Shown in pieces: positions 1-5,576 of a stretch of 10,683 bases of DNA. Position numbers and translations under genes: made by a program. The DNA is taken from assembly GCA_964522095.1 (NCBI GenBank), contig CAZFSO010000079.1:1-10683 (forward strand), given 5' to 3'. Source of the DNA: UBA6054 sp964522095 (GTDB taxonomy: Bacteria > Planctomycetota > Phycisphaerae > Phycisphaerales > UBA1924). Position 1 is the stretch's first letter. Each line of letters begins with the position of its first letter. The notes under the pieces are model-generated. The model was given only the letters and a program-made list of their open reading frames with translations. It did not search any database and was not told where the DNA came from.

Positions 1-901
1 CATGGCGTTTGGGCTGAAACTCCGCAAACTGCCCAAGGCCGAGATCCGCCAGCGCGTGGCCGACGCCTCGGCCATCCTCGGGCTCGACGACTACCTGCAC
101 CGCAAGCCCCGCGCCCTCTCCGGCGGCCAGCGCCAGCGCGTCGCCCTCGGCCGCGCCATCGTCCGCGAGCCGGCCTGCTTCCTGTTCGACGAGCCGCTGT
201 CGAACCTCGACGCCAAACTCCGCGTGACCATGCGCTCGGAACTCAAGGCCCTGCACCAGCGCCTGCGCACGACCACCGTCTACGTCACCCACGACCAGGA
301 GGAGGCCATGACGCTCGGCGACCTCGTCGTCGTCATGGCCGCGGGCGAGATCCAGCAGGCCGGCCCCCCGGACGAGGTGTTCCGACGCCCGGTCAACCGC
401 TTCGTCGCGGGCTTTGTCGGCACCCCGCCCATGAACTTCCTCGAGGGCGCGCTCCACCCGCGCGACGGCCGCGTCGTCTGGCGCGAGCATGGCGACAACC
501 CCGTCGAGATCACCCTGCCCGACCGCCTCGCCGCGGCGGCAGGGGCGTCCCAGGTGGGACGGGCTTCCAGCCCGTCCTCCCCACCACCCCCCTGCGCCTT
601 GGGCGTCCGCCCCGGCGCCATCACCGTCCGCGATGACGCCCCCGACGCAACCTCGTTCCCCGTCACCGTCACGGTCGTCGAGCCGCTCGGCGAGCAGACC
701 GACCTGCGCCTGGCCACGGCATCGGGCGCCACGCTCACGGCCCGCGTGCCCTCGATGGACGGGGCCGTGCCCCGGGTCGGCCAGACCGTCCGGGCCGTGA
801 TCGACCCGGCCCGCGTCCACTGCTTCGAGCCCGGGCCGTTCGGTCGGGCGCTGGACGCGCCGCCCCCCGCAACCGACGCAGCCAACGTGGAGGCCGCATG
901 A
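1..901 (+). CDS. ABC transporter ATP-binding protein, MalK/UgpC type (5' part outside the window)
   Basis: This is the ATPase subunit of a carbohydrate-type (CUT1) ABC importer, which acts on the cytoplasmic face of the membrane and powers uptake of a sugar or sugar phosphate. Counting from the first visible Met (base 2), the signature LSGGQRQRVALGRA starts at residue 39. Walker B (CFLFDE) is at 59-64, the D-loop SNLD at 67-70 and the switch His at 97 in VYVTHDQEEAM. The TOBE-type C-terminal part includes GVRPGAITV. Walker A and the Q-loop are absent because the gene begins before base 1. The first Met is internal: family members continue through a similar NMAFGLKLR stretch. An extra segment rich in Ser and Pro (SQVGRASSPSSPPPPCA) interrupts the TOBE region and is encoded by a palindromic repeat. 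The stop overlaps the next start (ATGA). No permease or binding-protein gene is visible, so the substrate cannot be named. Confidence 0.93.
   Translation, partial: MAFGLKLRKLPKAEIRQRVADASAILGLDDYLHRKPRALSGGQRQRVALGRAIVREPACFLFDEPLSNLDAKLRVTMRSELKALHQRLRTTTVYVTHDQEEAMTLGDLVVVMAAGEIQQAGPPDEVFRRPVNRFVAGFVGTPPMNFLEGALHPRDGRVVWREHGDNPVEITLPDRLAAAAGASQVGRASSPSSPPPPCALGVRPGAITVRDDAPDATSFPVTVTVVEPLGEQTDLRLATASGATLTARVPSMDGAVPRVGQTVRAVIDPARVHCFEPGPFGRALDAPPPATDAANVEAA
557..577. repeat. Interspersed palindrome inside the ABC ATPase gene
   Basis: Two perfect 9-base arms, GGACGGGCT (557-565) and AGCCCGTCC (569-577), flank a 3-base loop TCC. A G-T wobble pair extends the stem by one. The element lies in frame in the TOBE-coding part and adds roughly 17-19 residues that other MalK proteins lack at this point. 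From memory, GGGACNGGCTtccAGCCNGTCCC-like palindromes are scattered through many planctomycete genomes; I cannot count copies here. Confidence 0.6.
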
Positions 902-1629
902 CACCCGGACACACCCCAGGCCGCGACGAACTGCCGACCCCGTCGGGCCCCCACTACGGCCAGTCGCCGGGTGGGCCGACGCAGCGCAGCGCCACCCACC
1001 CCGTCGAGGTCACCCGCCTTCGGCGCGACGTGTTCTGGCAGAACGTGGTGCGCGAGGTGCTGATGGGCCTCTCCGCCGCCGCCGCCGAGGAGCACGCCCG
1101 CCGACGCAACAACCCCCCCCGCGACGATCCGGACCGCTCCGCCGATCAGCCCGACCGGCGACCCGACGACGCCCACGACCGGCCCGACGACCGGGGCCAT
1201 GACGACGGGCGCGACGAGCCGCCCGACATGTTCGACGGGCGCATGGGCGTGATCACCGTCCAGGGCCAGCGCATCCCCATCGCCGACGTGGTGCCGGTCT
1301 TCGCCTGCTCGGCGCCCGCGGCCACCCCGGGCGAGCGCATCGTGTCCGAGGACATCCAGTGCACCGTCTTCCGCATCCGCACGCCCCGGGGCGAGAACTA
1401 CACGCTGCCCATCACCCAGATCGTCGGGGTTCACTCGATGTCCGACGTGCTCTCGGAACAGATGGAACGGGCCGCCCGGGACATGGAGGAGACCGACGAG
1501 GACGGCAACAAACTGCCCTTCGGCTTCGCCGCCTACACCTCCCTGGCGAACAGCGAACGCCAGAACGCCGACAGCCCGAACCCGGACGCCGACCAGAACC
1601 CCGACCCTCAGGACCGCACCCCGAAGTGA
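898..1629 (+). CDS. Hypothetical protein with D/R/P-rich linker and conserved-looking C-terminal domain
   Basis: I do not recognise a named family for this 243-residue protein. An N-terminal helical patch (residues 38-70, VTRLRRDVFWQNVVREVLMG and an Ala-rich run) is followed by a low-complexity linker rich in Asp, Arg and Pro (about 70-110). A compact, probably beta-rich domain follows (112-183), including GVITVQGQRIPIADVVPVF and TPRGENYTLPITQIVGVHS. Next come a charged helix (184-203), the segment LPFGFAAYTSLA, and a disordered Asn/Asp/Pro tail. There is no signal peptide, so it is probably cytoplasmic. The C-terminal domain resembles uncharacterised planctomycete proteins I have seen, which is an impression only. 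Its ATG overlaps the stop of the ABC ATPase, implying translational coupling. A run of eight C (1113-1120) sits at the start of the linker coding region. Confidence 0.8.
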   Translation: MTPGHTPGRDELPTPSGPHYGQSPGGPTQRSATHPVEVTRLRRDVFWQNVVREVLMGLSAAAAEEHARRRNNPPRDDPDRSADQPDRRPDDAHDRPDDRGHDDGRDEPPDMFDGRMGVITVQGQRIPIADVVPVFACSAPAATPGERIVSEDIQCTVFRIRTPRGENYTLPITQIVGVHSMSDVLSEQMERAARDMEETDEDGNKLPFGFAAYTSLANSERQNADSPNPDADQNPDPQDRTPK

Positions 1630-1650
1630 AGGGGCCGCCGCAGCCATAAC

Positions 1651-1728
1651 GAAACGATCCTTTCCCAAGCCGCTTGTCTCAGAAGCGATCTTTTCTTCGC
1701 CTCATCGACTCCGAAAGAACCCTTTCCC
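1651..1728. repeat. Three degenerate 16-base motifs at exact 31-base spacing in a low-GC stretch
   Basis: The motifs GAAACGATCCTTTCCC (1651), GAAGCGATCTTTTCTT (1682) and GAAAGAACCCTTTCCC (1713) start exactly 31 bases apart, about three helical turns. The surrounding 1641-1730 is 50% GC by count (45 of 90), far below the rest of the window. They could be a decayed tandem repeat or operator-like sites upstream of the Fic remnant. With only three imperfect copies, chance is not excluded. Confidence 0.25.
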
Positions 1729-1848
1729 ATGGCTCGCCAGTCCGGTCGATACCGCGTGACCAACGTCCACGGCGAAGCGGCTCGGGCATTCGTCCCCGCC
1801 CCGCTCCCGCCGGTCGGACCGACGGCCTTTTTGAGAACGAAGCCGTAG
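1729..1848 (+). pseudogene. Fic-family protein, N-terminal remnant (39 codons)
   Basis: This short frame opens with ATG (1729), preceded by a weak purine-rich stretch GAAAGAA. It encodes GRYRVTNVHGEAARAFVP and then APLPP, which matches the opening of the Fic/DOC N-terminal domain, where a GRY segment leads to RAFVPxPLPP. After PLPP (base 1812) the match stops at a short palindrome (1813-1823), and the frame ends in TAG at 1846. Intact Fic proteins of this type have about 350-400 residues and carry the HPFxDGNGR AMP-transfer motif; nothing like it follows here. I infer the remnant of a lost AMP-transferase gene. The continuation of the domain lies just downstream on the opposite strand. A tiny independent gene is possible but less likely. 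Confidence 0.62.
1813..1823. repeat. Short palindrome at the Fic inversion junction
   Basis: GTCGGACCGAC is an 11-base palindrome around a single central base. It sits exactly where the + strand Fic match ends and the - strand Fic match begins. This is where a microhomology-mediated inversion or hairpin-based rearrangement could have happened. In such GC-rich DNA a palindrome this short could also be coincidence. Confidence 0.35.
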
Positions 1849-1932
1849 AGGAACCACTCGGTGGCCGGCGACCCCGAGGCGGGCGACGGCGTCCTCTGCC
1901 CGACGGAGCGTCCTCACGGAGCGCTGGGCCAA
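1821..1932 (-). pseudogene. Fic-family protein, second N-terminal-domain fragment, inverted and frameshifted
   Basis: Read on the minus strand, 1932-1864 encodes LAQRS followed by VRTLRRAEDAVARLGVAG, and 1862-1821 in another frame encodes TEWFLYGFVLKKAV. Together these match the Fic N-terminal helices, whose usual order is a helix ending in LxVAG, then roughly AMVP, then a (D/E)WFLYGFVRKEAV-like segment, then SSQIEGTQ. The few residues between VAG and TEW are missing and the frame shifts there, as expected from a small deletion. SSQIEGTQ does not follow: after KKAV the sequence runs into the inversion junction. This segment should come after the + strand remnant at 1729-1812, so an internal inversion best explains the layout. 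The family call is from memory of the motifs. Confidence 0.6.
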
Positions 1933-2033
1933 AGCCCCAGTTCCCGCGGCTCGGAATACGCCGGGCCGCCCGAGCGTCTATACAGACCCACCGCGCGTGC
2001 CTCGGCCGGCCGCCCGCTGAAAGGTTGCAGTCC
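1933..2033. promoter_or_regulatory. Leader of the glycosyltransferase operon with possible -10 and small palindrome
   Basis: No gene is visible here. TATACA (1979-1984) resembles a -10 element and lies inside the near-palindrome GTCTATACAGAC (1976-1987, five of six pairs complementary), which could be an operator. I see no good -35 at the right distance, so the promoter call is weak. Confidence 0.25.
2019..2024 (+). promoter_or_regulatory. Ribosome binding site that sets the glycosyltransferase start
   Basis: GAAAGG ends 9 bases before GTG at 2034. This is the only well-placed Shine-Dalgarno-like sequence upstream of the conserved protein, and it argues against the longer in-frame TTG starts at 1674 and 2025. 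Confidence 0.6.
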
Positions 2034-2786
2034 GTGCGCACCCTCATCGCCATCCCCGTGTACAACGAGGCCCCCACCGTCGAGCAGGTGCTCCGCACGG
2101 TCTACGGGCATCACCCCGACGTCCTCGTCATCGACGACGGCTCCACCGACGGGACACCCGACATCCTCGACCGCCTCCGCCCCGAACTGGGGTTTGACCT
2201 GATCCGGCACGAGGCCAACGCCGGGTACGGCCGGGCCATGCGGGAGGCCTTCGCCCGGGCCCATCGCGACGGGTACGACTGGGTCATCACCATGGACTGC
2301 GACGAGCAGCACGAGCCGGCCGCCATCCCCGATTTCATCCGTGCGGCCGCCCGGGACGACCTGGACATCGTCTCCGGCTCGCGGTACCTCGACGACCGCT
2401 TCGCCGCCGACCGGCCCCCGGAGGACCGCCGCGCCATCAACGCGACCCTGACCCGGGAGATCAACGAGCGCCTGGGCCTGGAACTGACCGACGCCTTCTG
2501 CGGCTTCAAGGCCCACCGCGTCAGCGCGATGAGCCGCCTGCGCCTGACCGACGACGGCTACGCCTTCCCCATGCAACTCTGGGCCGAGGCGGCGGCGCAC
2601 AACCTGCGCATCGGCGAGGTCCCCGTGCGGTTGATCTACAAGGACCTGAACCGCACCTTCGGGGGCGGGCTCGACCAGCCCACCGCCCGCCTGCGTCACT
2701 ACCGCGCGGTCCTCGACGCCGCCATCGCCCGCAACACCGCCCCCGCGCGATCCGCATGCTGCCGCGGAAGCCGGTGTGGCGACTGA
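2034..2786 (+). CDS. GT2 family glycosyltransferase (dolichol-phosphate-mannose-synthase-like)
   Basis: This cytosolic GT-A fold enzyme (250 residues) is likely to move a sugar from a nucleotide sugar onto a lipid phosphate or glycan acceptor. The GT2 fold is clear: the first strand TLIAIPVYNE (3-12), the nucleotide-binding VLVIDDGSTDGT (30-41), the metal-binding DxD-type motif MDCDEQHEP (D88, D90), and a VSGSRYLDD segment. CGFKAHR with FPMQLWAEA matches the acceptor side of polyprenyl-phosphate glycosyltransferases. There is no C-terminal membrane segment, unlike ArnC/GtrB types. I chose GTG 2034 because the conserved fold starts there and GAAAGG lies 9 bases upstream. The open frame continues back to a TTG at 1674, but that part crosses the decayed Fic region in the wrong frame. 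The gene overlaps the next by 11 bases. The sugar and acceptor are unknown. Confidence 0.9.
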   Translation: MRTLIAIPVYNEAPTVEQVLRTVYGHHPDVLVIDDGSTDGTPDILDRLRPELGFDLIRHEANAGYGRAMREAFARAHRDGYDWVITMDCDEQHEPAAIPDFIRAAARDDLDIVSGSRYLDDRFAADRPPEDRRAINATLTREINERLGLELTDAFCGFKAHRVSAMSRLRLTDDGYAFPMQLWAEAAAHNLRIGEVPVRLIYKDLNRTFGGGLDQPTARLRHYRAVLDAAIARNTAPARSACCRGSRCGD

Positions 2787-4131
2787 CCGACCGACCATCA
2801 CGCTGCGTCCGGACCCCGCCCAGTGGCGGCGCGCCCTCGGTGCGCCGAGGCACGCCCACGCGACCGACCGGCGCGCGGTCGGGCTGCCCGTGGACCGGCC
2901 CGTGGTCATGTCCGGGCACCAGCCCACCCTCTGGCACGCGGGCATCCTGGCCAAACTCCTCGCGGCCTGCGAACTGGCCCGGGCGGCCGACGCCCACGCC
3001 GCCTGGATCGTCCCCGACATGGACGAGGCCGATCCCACCACCGCCCGCCTGCCGCAAGGCCGGGGCGACCGGCTGCAGGAACGGGGCGTGCGCGTCCTCA
3101 CCGGCGACCCGCCCGGCCCCGGCGTGCCGGCCGGCGCCCTGCCCCCGCGCGAGCCCGCGCCCGCCGACGCCGACCTGCGCGGGCTCGCAGACGCCCTCGC
3201 CGCCTTCCGCTCCGAGCCGAGCCTGGCCATGCAGGCCGGGCGCGCCGTCGTCCGCCTGGCGTGCGAGCGTTTCGGCCTGCCGGAGCCGACGGTGCTGAGC
3301 GCGTCGGAGCTGTGCCGCACGGGCGCGTGGACGCGGTTCGTTGAGGCCATCGAAGCCGACCCGCGCGCCTGCGTGGAGGCGTACAACGCCGCCGCCCGCG
3401 CCCACCCGGACGCCGAGGTCCGTGCGTTGACCGTCGAGAAGGGTCGCGTGGAACTGCCCCTGTGGCGGGTGCGCCCCGGCCTGGCGCGGCTGCCGGTGTT
3501 CAGTGATCACCTCGATGCCATCCCGCGTGACGAACTCCGCCCGCGCGCCCTGGCCATGACCGCCGTCGTGCGCGCGGCGCTGGCCGACCTGTTCATCCAC
3601 GGCCTCGGCGGCGAGCGCTACGACCGCGTCACCGAGGCCTGGCTCGCCGGGTGGACCGGCGCCCCCGCCTGGCGACTCTGCCCGACCGGCGTCGCCACCG
3701 CCGACGCGCGGCCCGACCTGGGCGTCGACCCCGACGCGCTCCCCGACCCGGCCCGCGCCCGGTGGCTGGCCCACCACGCCCGCCACGCGCCCGCGCTGCT
3801 CGGCGACGACGACGCCGCCCGCGCCAAGGCCGACCTGCTGGCCCGGATCCAAACCCTCAAATCCGAGGGCCTCGACCCGGCCGCCGCCTTCGCCGAACTC
3901 CAGGCCCTGCTCCGCACCGTGCGCGATCGTCACGCCGACCGCCTGGCCGCCCTGGACGCCGAGGCGGATCGGGCCGCGGGCTTCAGAGCCCTGCGTGACC
4001 TCGCGGCCGACCGCACCTGGCCCTGGCCGACGCTGCCGGCGGCCTCGCTCGACGACCTGCACGCCCAGATCCGACGCGCGATCGACCCCGCAACAATCAG
4101 CCGATGCGCCGCGCCCTCCTCCTGCTGCTGA
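2776..4131 (+). CDS. BshC-like conserved protein of unknown function
   Basis: This 451-residue soluble protein starts at GTG 2776, with GGAAG 5 bases upstream. The N-terminal VVMSGHQPTLWHAGILAKLL (residues 43-62), followed by AAWIVPDMDEADP, has the arrangement seen in BshC, the bacillithiol cysteine-adding enzyme. There a VxTGQQxGLxxGPLYxxYK motif precedes a PVFWxASEDHD motif. Farther on, LRPRALAMTAVVRAALADLF (252-271 region) leads into IHGLGGERYDRVTE (H275, G276), a segment I associate with planctomycete homologues. The last 100 residues are helical and charged. The likeness to BshC is distant: Gln-Gln is His-Gln, and the Glu-Asp-His-Asp motif is Asp-Met-Asp-Glu-Ala-Asp. A bacillithiol role is therefore only a hypothesis; no bshA or bshB is in view. 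The gene overlaps its neighbours by 11 and 28 bases, which suggests one operon. Confidence 0.75.
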   Translation: MATDRPTITLRPDPAQWRRALGAPRHAHATDRRAVGLPVDRPVVMSGHQPTLWHAGILAKLLAACELARAADAHAAWIVPDMDEADPTTARLPQGRGDRLQERGVRVLTGDPPGPGVPAGALPPREPAPADADLRGLADALAAFRSEPSLAMQAGRAVVRLACERFGLPEPTVLSASELCRTGAWTRFVEAIEADPRACVEAYNAAARAHPDAEVRALTVEKGRVELPLWRVRPGLARLPVFSDHLDAIPRDELRPRALAMTAVVRAALADLFIHGLGGERYDRVTEAWLAGWTGAPAWRLCPTGVATADARPDLGVDPDALPDPARARWLAHHARHAPALLGDDDAARAKADLLARIQTLKSEGLDPAAAFAELQALLRTVRDRHADRLAALDAEADRAAGFRALRDLAADRTWPWPTLPAASLDDLHAQIRRAIDPATISRCAAPSSCC

Positions 4132-4976
4132 CCGTCTGGACCCTGCTGCCCGGCGCGTGCAGGCCGGCGCCGCCCGCCCCGGCGGCCGCCGAGGCAGGGG
4201 ACGTTCGCCTGGTCGTCCTCTCGCCCGCGCTCGGCGTGATCGTGCGCGACGTGGGCATGGCCCACCGCGTCGTCGGGCGTCACGCCTGGGACGCGGCCCT
4301 GGACCCGGCCGTCCCCGCGGTGGGCGCCCACGACGACCCGGACCTGGAAGCCATCATCCGCCTGCGCCCGACCCACGTGCTGCTCCAGGAGACTCAAGCC
4401 GACGCGCCCCGGGCCCTGCTCGACGCCGCCCGGCGTCACGGGTGGACGGTCTGGTCGTTCCCGCTGCTCGCCCTGGACGACGTGCCCGCGGCGGCCGACG
4501 AACTCCACGAGCGCCTGGACGCGCCGGGGCCGCCCCCCGGGCCGGGCCTGCGTGCGGCGTGGTCGGACCTCGGCGAGCCCGCGCGGCGCGCCGGGCGCGT
4601 GCTGCTGCTCGCCGGCGTGGACCCGCCGAGCGCGATGGGCCCGGGGTCGTTCCATCACGATCTGATCGAGCGCATGGGGTGCACGCCGGCGATCACCGAC
4701 GGCGGGCCGTGGCAGGAACTCGACCACGAGGACGTGCTGCGCCTCGCGCCCGACGCCGTGCTGCTGTTCCGGCCAGCCGTTCAAGGGGGGGTGGACCCCT
4801 CGATCTCCGACGCGACGGGCGCCCTGGGCGGGATCGGCGACCTTGACATTCCGGCCGTGCGTACCGGGCGTTTGGGGGTCATCACGCACCCGCTCGGTCT
4901 GCTGCCCGCGTCGTCGCTGGCGGGGGTCGCCGCGGAGATCGAGTCGGTCCTAGCATCTTGGCCCGAAACACCTTGA
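4104..4976 (+). CDS. Periplasmic binding protein, BtuF/FecB-like (PF01497 type)
   Basis: This is a 290-residue exported protein. Residues 1-19 form a signal peptide (MRR, then a Leu-rich core) ending LLPGAC. Cys19 could be lipidated, but Pro at -3 makes the lipobox imperfect. The mature part has the two-lobed class III binding-protein pattern: LVVLSPALGVIVRDVGMAHR with VVGRH, then PAVGAHDDPDLEAIIRLRPTHVLLQ, then the linking helix, then VLLLAGVDPPSAMGPGSFHHDLIERMG and DVLRLAPDAVLLF. That order is typical of cobalamin, haem or siderophore binding proteins. No BtuCD-type permease or ATPase is in view, so it may serve a distant transporter or act as a sensor. It has no Shine-Dalgarno sequence and begins 28 bases inside the previous gene, so translation is probably coupled. 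The ligand is unknown. Confidence 0.8.
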   Translation: MRRALLLLLTVWTLLPGACRPAPPAPAAAEAGDVRLVVLSPALGVIVRDVGMAHRVVGRHAWDAALDPAVPAVGAHDDPDLEAIIRLRPTHVLLQETQADAPRALLDAARRHGWTVWSFPLLALDDVPAAADELHERLDAPGPPPGPGLRAAWSDLGEPARRAGRVLLLAGVDPPSAMGPGSFHHDLIERMGCTPAITDGGPWQELDHEDVLRLAPDAVLLFRPAVQGGVDPSISDATGALGGIGDLDIPAVRTGRLGVITHPLGLLPASSLAGVAAEIESVLASWPETP

Positions 4977-4991
4977 ATCCAGATTCCCCGC

Positions 4992-5020
4992 TTGGCAGCC
5001 GACCCCATAACTGTTACGAT
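4992..5020 (+). promoter_or_regulatory. Sigma70-type promoter of the signalling operon
   Basis: TTGGCA (4992-4997, five of six matches to TTGACA) and TACGAT (5015-5020, TAnnnT type) are separated by 17 bases, the optimal spacing. They fall just after the preceding gene ends (4976). Transcription would begin near 5027, leaving a leader of about 50 bases. Confidence 0.6.
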
Positions 5021-5034
5021 CAACCCCACCGGCT

Positions 5035-5053
5035 GAGGCGAACCACCCGCCTC
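5035..5053 (+). promoter_or_regulatory. Hairpin in the leader of the response regulator gene
   Basis: GAGGCG (5035-5040) and CGCCTC (5048-5053) can pair across a 7-base loop, with a T-G wobble below. The hairpin lies between the predicted transcription start and the Shine-Dalgarno (AGGGAAGG, 5064-5071). It may influence translation or mRNA stability. It has no U-tract and is not a terminator. Confidence 0.3.
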
Positions 5054-5079
5054 GCGGTCCATCAGGGAAGGTCCGGCCG

Positions 5080-5535
5080 ATGACAGATCCCGTGCGAGTG
5101 CTCTGGGTCGACGACAGCCCCGACCTGCTCCGCGTGTACGCAAAGTTGCTCGAGCGCACGCCCGACGTGACGATGTGCGGCACGCTGGGCTCGGCCGACG
5201 ACCTGGTCGCCGAGGCCGAGCGCCTCGGGCCGGACGTGGTGGTGCTCGACCTGACCATGCCGGGCAGGAACCCGCTTTCCGCCCTGGCCGAACTGACGGG
5301 CGCGAAGCCAAGCGTGCGCACGATCGTCTTCAGCGGGTACGACGACGAGGCGACCGTCCGCGGGGCGGCCGACGCCGGCGCGTGGGGCCTGGTGTCCAAG
5401 GTCTCGCAGGGCGAGCCCGGCGACGTCATCGGCGCGATCCGTCAGGTCGCCCGGGGCGAGCGGTGCTTCCCCAAACCCGCGTGGGCCGGCCCCGTCACGG
5501 TGCGCCGGCCGACCGGCCTGAGTGAACCAAGGTGA
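5080..5535 (+). CDS. Stand-alone response regulator (receiver domain only)
   Basis: This 151-residue cytoplasmic protein consists of one CheY-like receiver domain. The acidic pair is D11-D12 (WVDDS) and the phospho-acceptor is D57 (VVVLDLTMPG). The switch Ser is S85 (VFSGYD) and the conserved Lys is K107 (LVSKVSQGE), so all key residues for phosphorylation are present. The sequence is closest in style to NarL/LuxR-type receivers, but no DNA-binding helix-turn-helix follows. After residue 130 only a short Pro/Arg tail remains. It may act by protein contact or as a phosphate carrier in a relay. It has a good ribosome binding site 8 bases upstream and its own promoter, and it opens an operon with a CheR-like gene and a hybrid kinase, the obvious phosphodonor. 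The start fits the first strand of the fold. Confidence 0.92.
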   Translation: MTDPVRVLWVDDSPDLLRVYAKLLERTPDVTMCGTLGSADDLVAEAERLGPDVVVLDLTMPGRNPLSALAELTGAKPSVRTIVFSGYDDEATVRGAADAGAWGLVSKVSQGEPGDVIGAIRQVARGERCFPKPAWAGPVTVRRPTGLSEPR

Positions 5536-5563
5536 CGCCCGCTCGGGCGCCCACGCGACGTCC

Positions 5564-5572
5564 GGGAGAGGG
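5564..5572 (+). promoter_or_regulatory. Ribosome binding site that sets the CheR-like start
   Basis: GGGAGAGGG stands just before ATG 5577, with the GGAG core 8 bases away. The alternative in-frame GTG at 5532 overlaps the previous stop but has AAGG directly against it with no spacing. It would add only 15 unconserved-looking residues. Confidence 0.6.
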
Positions 5573-5576
5573 CGCA

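Noticed and set aside
1674..2033. N-terminal extension of the glycosyltransferase to TTG 1674
   Set aside because: The extra 120 residues are Arg/Pro/Ser-rich with no fold, and they cross the Fic remnants in the wrong frame. GTG 2034 has a ribosome binding site and starts exactly at the GT2 fold.
4785..4791. G7 run in the binding-protein gene as a phase-variation switch
   Set aside because: Seven G is not remarkable in DNA this GC-rich, and it falls late in the gene.
3995..4846. A 283-residue + strand frame overlapping the BshC-like and binding-protein genes
   Set aside because: Its composition is almost entirely Arg, Ala, Pro and Gly, and it shadows the binding protein, which has a signal peptide and a recognisable fold.
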